Positions 48,268-52,744 of a stretch of DNA of 52,744 nucleotides are shown in pieces. The DNA lies in assembly GCA_947463095.1 (NCBI GenBank), contig CANHRE010000007.1, positions 1 through 52,744 on the forward strand, in the 5' to 3' direction. Made by a program: the position numbers and the translations under genes. Under the pieces are notes generated by a model that ran no database searches, was not told the DNA's origin, and was given only the letters and a program-made list of their open reading frames with translations. This DNA is from Flavobacteriales bacterium (GTDB lineage Bacteria; Bacteroidota; Bacteroidia; NS11-12g; UBA955). The number at the start of each line of letters is the position of its first letter. Position 1 is the stretch's first letter.

Positions 48268-50439
48268 ATGAAAAAACTCATATTCACCCTGATTTTGGGC
48301 GCCTTTGCAAGCATGCAAGTGCGCGCCGACGAAGGCATGTGGCCGCTGACCATGCTGGCCAAACTGCAGGATGCCATGCAGGCCAAAGGTCTTAAGTTGA
48401 CCGCAGAAGACATTTACAGCATCAACAAAAGCTGTCTTAAAGACGCGGTGGTAAGGCTCACCACCAAGCAAGGTCGTATGTTCTGCTCTGGTGAAATCAT
48501 CTCCGAGCAGGGCCTGTTCCTCACCAACCACCACTGCGGATTCGGTGCTATTCAGGAACTGAGTACCACCGCCGACAACATCCTGGAAAACGGCTTCTGG
48601 GCTAAAGACCAAAGTCAGGAGAGGCCTGCCAGCTTCCATATTGCCCTGCTGGCCAAGGTGGAAGATGTGACCGACATGGTGCTCGATGGCATTGCCATCA
48701 ACGGTTCTGAAGCTGAACGCAGCAAAGCTGTATCTGAAGCCGTGCAAAAGATGACCAAAAAACTCACGGACAGCGAAAAAGAGCAAGGCAAAGAATACAA
48801 GGTAGAACTCGTTCCTTTTTACAACGGCAACCGCTTCCTGGCTATGTATTATGTGGTTTACAAGGACATCCGCCTGGTAGGAACCCCTCCACAGAACATC
48901 GGCAAGTTTGGCGGTGAAACCGACAACTGGATGTGGCCCCGCCATACCGCAGACTTCAGCATGTTCCGCATATACGTGGGCGCTGACAACAAGCCTGCTG
49001 AATACAATGCCGCCAACAAACCCTATGCACCCAAACACTTCTTCCCGATTTCCCTGCAAGGCACCAAGCAGGGCGACTTCGCCATGATTATGGGCTATCC
49101 CGGAAGAACCTCGCGTTATACCTACAGCGAAGGCATTCGCTACTTCAGTGAAAAAGACCGCCCCGCCCGCGTGGACGTGCGCCGCAAGGTGCTTGACCTT
49201 TATGAAGAGTACATGTTCAAAGATCCGGCCATCAAGCTGATGTATGCCGATAAATACGCCGGACTGAGCAACTACTGGAAGAAATTTATGGGTGAGCGCG
49301 ACGGACTGAAAAAACTGAATATTTACGAACGCCGCAAAGCTGAAGAACGCGCCTTTGAAAGCTGGATGAATGCTGAAGAAGTGCGCAAAGGGACTTACGG
49401 CGAGGTAATGGGTCTTTATGATGAAGCCTATCAGGGTCTGAGCCAGTACGGTATGTTCGGGCTTTACCTCGGAGAGGCCGTAATGAACTGCCAACCATTC
49501 TCCGTAGCAGCTTCTTATACAGAACTCGCCAACCTGCTTGCCGATAAAACCAAACAGGCGGAAGCTAAAGAAATGGCCGGCAAGATGATGGGCTCGGTAG
49601 ATGAAACCTACAAAGAGTTTTATGCACCCATCGAGAAGAATGTGCTGGCCGCCATGATGAAGATGGTTTATGAAGGTTTAGACCCCACGCTTCAGCCATT
49701 GGAGTTCCGCAACTGGATTGCAAAATACAAGAACGACTACCAGCGTTTGGCCGATGATGTGTTCAAACGTTCTATGTTCGCCGACGGCGCCAAACTGAAA
49801 GCCTTCCTCGCCAAACCTTCCGCAGCCATCAGCAAAGATCCGGTCATGATGATCTGGCAGGCCTTCAATAAGAAGAGCGCCGAACTTCAGCCGGCGATGA
49901 TGGCCGTCAACACCAAACTGGGACGCGCCAACCGCCTGTTCCAAAGCGCCATGCTCGAGATGAACCGCGACGGCAAACTGATTACGCCCGATGCCAACGC
50001 AAGCATGCGTCTTACCTATGGCACTGTGCTGAGCTACGACGCCCGTGATGCCGTTCACTACAACGAATTCACCACCCAGAAGGGCGTGCTCGAAAAGTAC
50101 ACCCCCGGCGATATTGAATTCGATGCGCCCAAAAAGCTGATTGATATGCTGCGCAGCAAGGATTTCGGTAACTATGCGAACGCTGAAGGCAATCTGCCCG
50201 TGTGCTTCCTGACCAACCACGACATCACCGGCGGCAACAGCGGCAGCCCCGTGCTGAACGCTGAGGGCCACCTGATTGGCACCGCCTTCGACGGCAACTG
50301 GGAAGCCATCTCCTCCGACTTCGCCTTTGAACCCGACCTACAGCGTACCATCTCCCTCGACGTGCGCTACACCCTGTTCATCATGGACAAGTTCGGCGGC
50401 GCCGGACACCTGTTGAATGAAATGAAGATTATTCGCTAA
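48268..50439 (+). CDS. S46 family dipeptidyl-peptidase (DPP7/DPP11-like)
   Basis: DEGMWPLTMLAKLQ, GLFLTNHHCGFGAIQ, TGGNSGSPVLNAEGHLIGTAFDGNWEAISSDFAFEPDLQRTISLDVRYTLFIMDK. Signal peptide starts at 48268, so the 47962 extension is rejected. Confidence 0.93.
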   Translation: MKKLIFTLILGAFASMQVRADEGMWPLTMLAKLQDAMQAKGLKLTAEDIYSINKSCLKDAVVRLTTKQGRMFCSGEIISEQGLFLTNHHCGFGAIQELSTTADNILENGFWAKDQSQERPASFHIALLAKVEDVTDMVLDGIAINGSEAERSKAVSEAVQKMTKKLTDSEKEQGKEYKVELVPFYNGNRFLAMYYVVYKDIRLVGTPPQNIGKFGGETDNWMWPRHTADFSMFRIYVGADNKPAEYNAANKPYAPKHFFPISLQGTKQGDFAMIMGYPGRTSRYTYSEGIRYFSEKDRPARVDVRRKVLDLYEEYMFKDPAIKLMYADKYAGLSNYWKKFMGERDGLKKLNIYERRKAEERAFESWMNAEEVRKGTYGEVMGLYDEAYQGLSQYGMFGLYLGEAVMNCQPFSVAASYTELANLLADKTKQAEAKEMAGKMMGSVDETYKEFYAPIEKNVLAAMMKMVYEGLDPTLQPLEFRNWIAKYKNDYQRLADDVFKRSMFADGAKLKAFLAKPSAAISKDPVMMIWQAFNKKSAELQPAMMAVNTKLGRANRLFQSAMLEMNRDGKLITPDANASMRLTYGTVLSYDARDAVHYNEFTTQKGVLEKYTPGDIEFDAPKKLIDMLRSKDFGNYANAEGNLPVCFLTNHDITGGNSGSPVLNAEGHLIGTAFDGNWEAISSDFAFEPDLQRTISLDVRYTLFIMDKFGGAGHLLNEMKIIR

Positions 50440-50456
50440 GCTTTAACGCAGAAAAC

Positions 50457-50489
50457 AAAAACCGGTCTCGAAAAGGGGCCGGTTTTTTT
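50457..50489 (+). terminator. Terminator of the S46 peptidase gene
   Basis: AAAAACCGG...CCGGTTTTTTT hairpin with T-run after the stop at 50439. Confidence 0.65.
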
Positions 50490-50511
50490 GTGCTCGAATT
50501 GGTGATTACAT

Positions 50512-51711
50512 TCATTTGGACACATTCATCAATAAAGCTAAAAACTGTTCCACGCCCAGCGCTTCAACGCCATGCGGAAGCGGGAATTGTTCCTCGCCTC
50601 CATGAATCATCCATGCTTTGGTAACGCCGATATCATTACACGCTTCATAAAAACCCCTTGCAGGTTTTGCGGATGAAGAACGTTTGATTTCTATAGCCCA
50701 TAATTGCCCGTCAGGAGTGCGCAATACCAAATCTATTTCGGCCTGGGCGGCGGTTCGGTAATAACTGAATTCCCATCTGCTGTCGGTTTGAAGCAACAGT
50801 TGTTCCACTACAAAGCCCTCCCAGCTGGTGCCCATGCCGGGATGCGACAACAAACTTTCCATATCATGTACTTGCAAAAGGTTATGCAGCAATCCCGAAT
50901 CCCTAAGATAAATCTTGGGCGTTTTAATCAGGCGTTTTTTCACATTTCCTGACCAGGGTGTCAACTGACGCACCATGTACAAATCGGTCAGAATATCCAT
51001 GTAGTTGCGCACGGTAGTATGACTCAGTTCCATGCTTCTTCCAACTTCACTCAGATTCACCTGGTTTCCATGGTAATGAGCAAGCATTTTCCAGAACCTT
51101 TTCATCCTTACCGGGGCAATTCCAATTCCCAGGGCTGAGATATCGCGCTCCATGAAAGTGGCAATAAAATCTTCCCTCCATAACCAGCTTTTCTTGTCAT
51201 CCTCGGCCAGATAACTATCTGGATAACCACCCCTTAGCCAACGGCGTTCCTGGTCATACTGCCATTCCTTCGCCGCCTGCAATTCTGGTACTGAAAAAGG
51301 CGCCAGTTCCAGATAACGGATACGTCCGGCCAGTGTTTCTGAGCTGTGCTGCATCAACTCCCTGGAGGCTGAACCTAAGAGCAGGAATTGCGCATTACGC
51401 TCGCCCTTACGTCTCCGTTCATCTACAATCCCCCGGATTATGCGAAAAACATCGGGTAGGCGTTGTACCTCATCTAAAATGAGCAAACGACCCTCAAAAC
51501 GCTTCAAGTAGGCTTCGGCATCACTAAGCTTGTTTTGGTCAACATCTGATTCGAGGTCCAGGTATTGGGTTTCTTTGTTTATAACATCGGCTACCGACAA
51601 CGCCAATGTTGTTTTACCCACCTGGCGAGGTCCTATGAGCGCAACCACAGGCATGGAATGCAAGGCTTCCAGCAGTTGCGCCTCCATCTGACGTTTGATG
51701 ATTTGCTGCAC
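50512..51711 (-). CDS. AAA ATPase with C-terminal DUF4143
   Basis: VVALIGPRQVGKTTLAL Walker A, LLILDEVQRLPDVF Walker B, C-terminal RTAAQAEIDLVLRTPDGQLWAIEIKRS nuclease-like segment. Confidence 0.92.
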   Translation of the reverse strand: MQQIIKRQMEAQLLEALHSMPVVALIGPRQVGKTTLALSVADVINKETQYLDLESDVDQNKLSDAEAYLKRFEGRLLILDEVQRLPDVFRIIRGIVDERRRKGERNAQFLLLGSASRELMQHSSETLAGRIRYLELAPFSVPELQAAKEWQYDQERRWLRGGYPDSYLAEDDKKSWLWREDFIATFMERDISALGIGIAPVRMKRFWKMLAHYHGNQVNLSEVGRSMELSHTTVRNYMDILTDLYMVRQLTPWSGNVKKRLIKTPKIYLRDSGLLHNLLQVHDMESLLSHPGMGTSWEGFVVEQLLLQTDSRWEFSYYRTAAQAEIDLVLRTPDGQLWAIEIKRSSSAKPARGFYEACNDIGVTKAWMIHGGEEQFPLPHGVEALGVEQFLALLMNVSK

Positions 51712-51719
51712 GAGTATAA

Positions 51720-51778
51720 CAAAGATAGCAATTAACCTTGCGTTTTGAAACTTTGGTTTTCAATTAGCAAGGTTAATT
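51720..51778 (-). promoter_or_regulatory. Promoter plus operator-like inverted repeat upstream of the DUF4143 ATPase gene
   Basis: TATCTTTG (-7 box type) at 51720-51727, and a 12-bp perfect inverted repeat AATTAACCTTGC (51730-51741) / GCAAGGTTAATT (51767-51778) with an inner TTGAAA/TTTCAA pair. Confidence 0.55.
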
Positions 51779-51826
51779 CAGTATCGGCCTCTTGGTTAGG
51801 GCTACAGGTTGGCAAACAACCAAGGA

Positions 51827-52504
51827 TCAGAAGGCCTCTTTATCCCAGTGTTTACGCCGGATATATCCTTTGGAAATGAGTTTCGCGCCGCTGATGCTTA
51901 CACCTGCTTTGTTTCGGTAGCGGGCCTCCGGAATAATGTGCTTCCATTGTTTCATTTCACAGGCGTCGTACAAGCCCAGGCGAATGGCCCTGCGTCCACT
52001 CATGATGCGCCCATTGCTCCAGTTCAGGTAATGGCAGTGCTCACAAATCAGGAATGGATCGTCTGCGCTCGGCATCCAGGGATCGTTGTTTGGTTCGCAG
52101 TTCAGTCGGAAGCAATCAGCACCCAGATTTACACGATAACTTTCCGTGGGGAAAAGGCGTACCACTGGATACTGCAGGCCATCATATGACTGATAAACGA
52201 ACAGGTACAAAGTATCTGCTTTGGTGCAGTAGCCTCCCAGGCTTACACTGCGCATTCGTTCCGGCGTTTGGTAAGCATCCACAATGATGGTACCGTAGCA
52301 TGGTCCTATTAGCTCGAATCTGGTTTGATCTACGTTCACGGGAATACTGTCGAAGAACAAAGTGAACCGGTCACCCTCCAGTCCATAATTAAAGTGCCAT
52401 TGCAATCTTGGTTCGAGCTTGTTAAAGCTGTATTCCTGGGCATGGAGGATGCTGCAGGGCAGCAATGCAAATAAGCATAGGACACACTTCACAGAGCAAC
52501 GCAT
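51827..52504 (-). CDS. Uncharacterised secreted protein
   Basis: Signal peptide MRCSVKCVLCLFALLPCSILHAQ at 52504; no recognised domain. Confidence 0.7.
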   Translation of the reverse strand: MRCSVKCVLCLFALLPCSILHAQEYSFNKLEPRLQWHFNYGLEGDRFTLFFDSIPVNVDQTRFELIGPCYGTIIVDAYQTPERMRSVSLGGYCTKADTLYLFVYQSYDGLQYPVVRLFPTESYRVNLGADCFRLNCEPNNDPWMPSADDPFLICEHCHYLNWSNGRIMSGRRAIRLGLYDACEMKQWKHIIPEARYRNKAGVSISGAKLISKGYIRRKHWDKEAF

Positions 52505-52585
52505 GATTTCCTGATGAATCCGTTCAGCTGAAAAGACATTGCAATGCATAAGCACAATGGGCCTGAATGCTTCCTTAAAACCGAT

Positions 52586-52744
52586 TCAATTTACGCAATC
52601 CTGCCTGGTTTTCTTCAACCGGCCCACATCGAAACCGAGCGCGGTGGCCTTATCCAGCGAAGCCTGATAGGTAGGCTCATCCATATTCCGTTGCCGGCTA
52701 AGGATCCAAAGAGTATTCCTGTCGGGCGAACCCACCATGGCACG
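52586..52744 (-). CDS. blc: Lipocalin (Blc-like) C-terminus, truncated by the right window edge
   Basis: Minus-strand translation RAMVGSPDRNTLWILSRQRNMDEPTYQASLDKATALGFDVGRLKKTRQDCVN*, characteristic Blc C-terminal motif. Not in the ORF track. Confidence 0.8.
   Translation of the reverse strand, partial: RAMVGSPDRNTLWILSRQRNMDEPTYQASLDKATALGFDVGRLKKTRQDCVN

Noticed and set aside
47859-48395. ORF containing TTPQKDRPQMMGGVKRSKQTLNAKEAP, similar to the 43442-43657 ORF
   Set aside because: The shared peptide is the translation of the R-element core. The frames diverge afterwards, and the ORF overlaps the S46 peptidase start, so a coding role is not supported, although a small peptide cannot be fully excluded.
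1-52744. rRNA or tRNA genes
   Set aside because: No cloverleaf or rRNA-like segment was noticed, but no tRNA/rRNA model could be run.

Overview
Chromosomal window from a Bacteroidota bacterium (type IX secretion signals, TAnnTTTG-type promoters). It carries housekeeping genes (glmS, metK, ald), transporters (NRAMP-related, MMPL/RND, two tandem APC permeases, MFS), an S46 peptidase, an AAA/DUF4143 ATPase, and a T9SS gene (porZ) in an apparent operon with an OmpA-domain lipoprotein-like gene. One ORF of 18,231 nt encodes a 6,076-aa secreted protein: three parallel beta-helix modules, then 29 Ig-like repeats of about 86 aa, then a T9SS sorting domain. Parts of the 'ligase-associated' DNA-repair system are present but split: the DEXH helicase lies about 13 kb from the ligase/exonuclease pair, and the usual phosphoesterase partner is not seen. 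The least explained material is intergenic. A dispersed repeat (here 'R', 3 copies) and a palindromic GC-rich element (here 'H', 5 copies or fragments) flank the ligase/exonuclease/MFS block. One H copy is nested inside an R copy, and an IS21-like terminus truncates that same R copy. Other points: an intact IS256-family element without an obvious target duplication, an ORF broken by an in-frame stop, a permease without a canonical start codon, and a palindromic operator-like site over the DUF4143 promoter. All family names come from motif recognition by eye; no database search was run.
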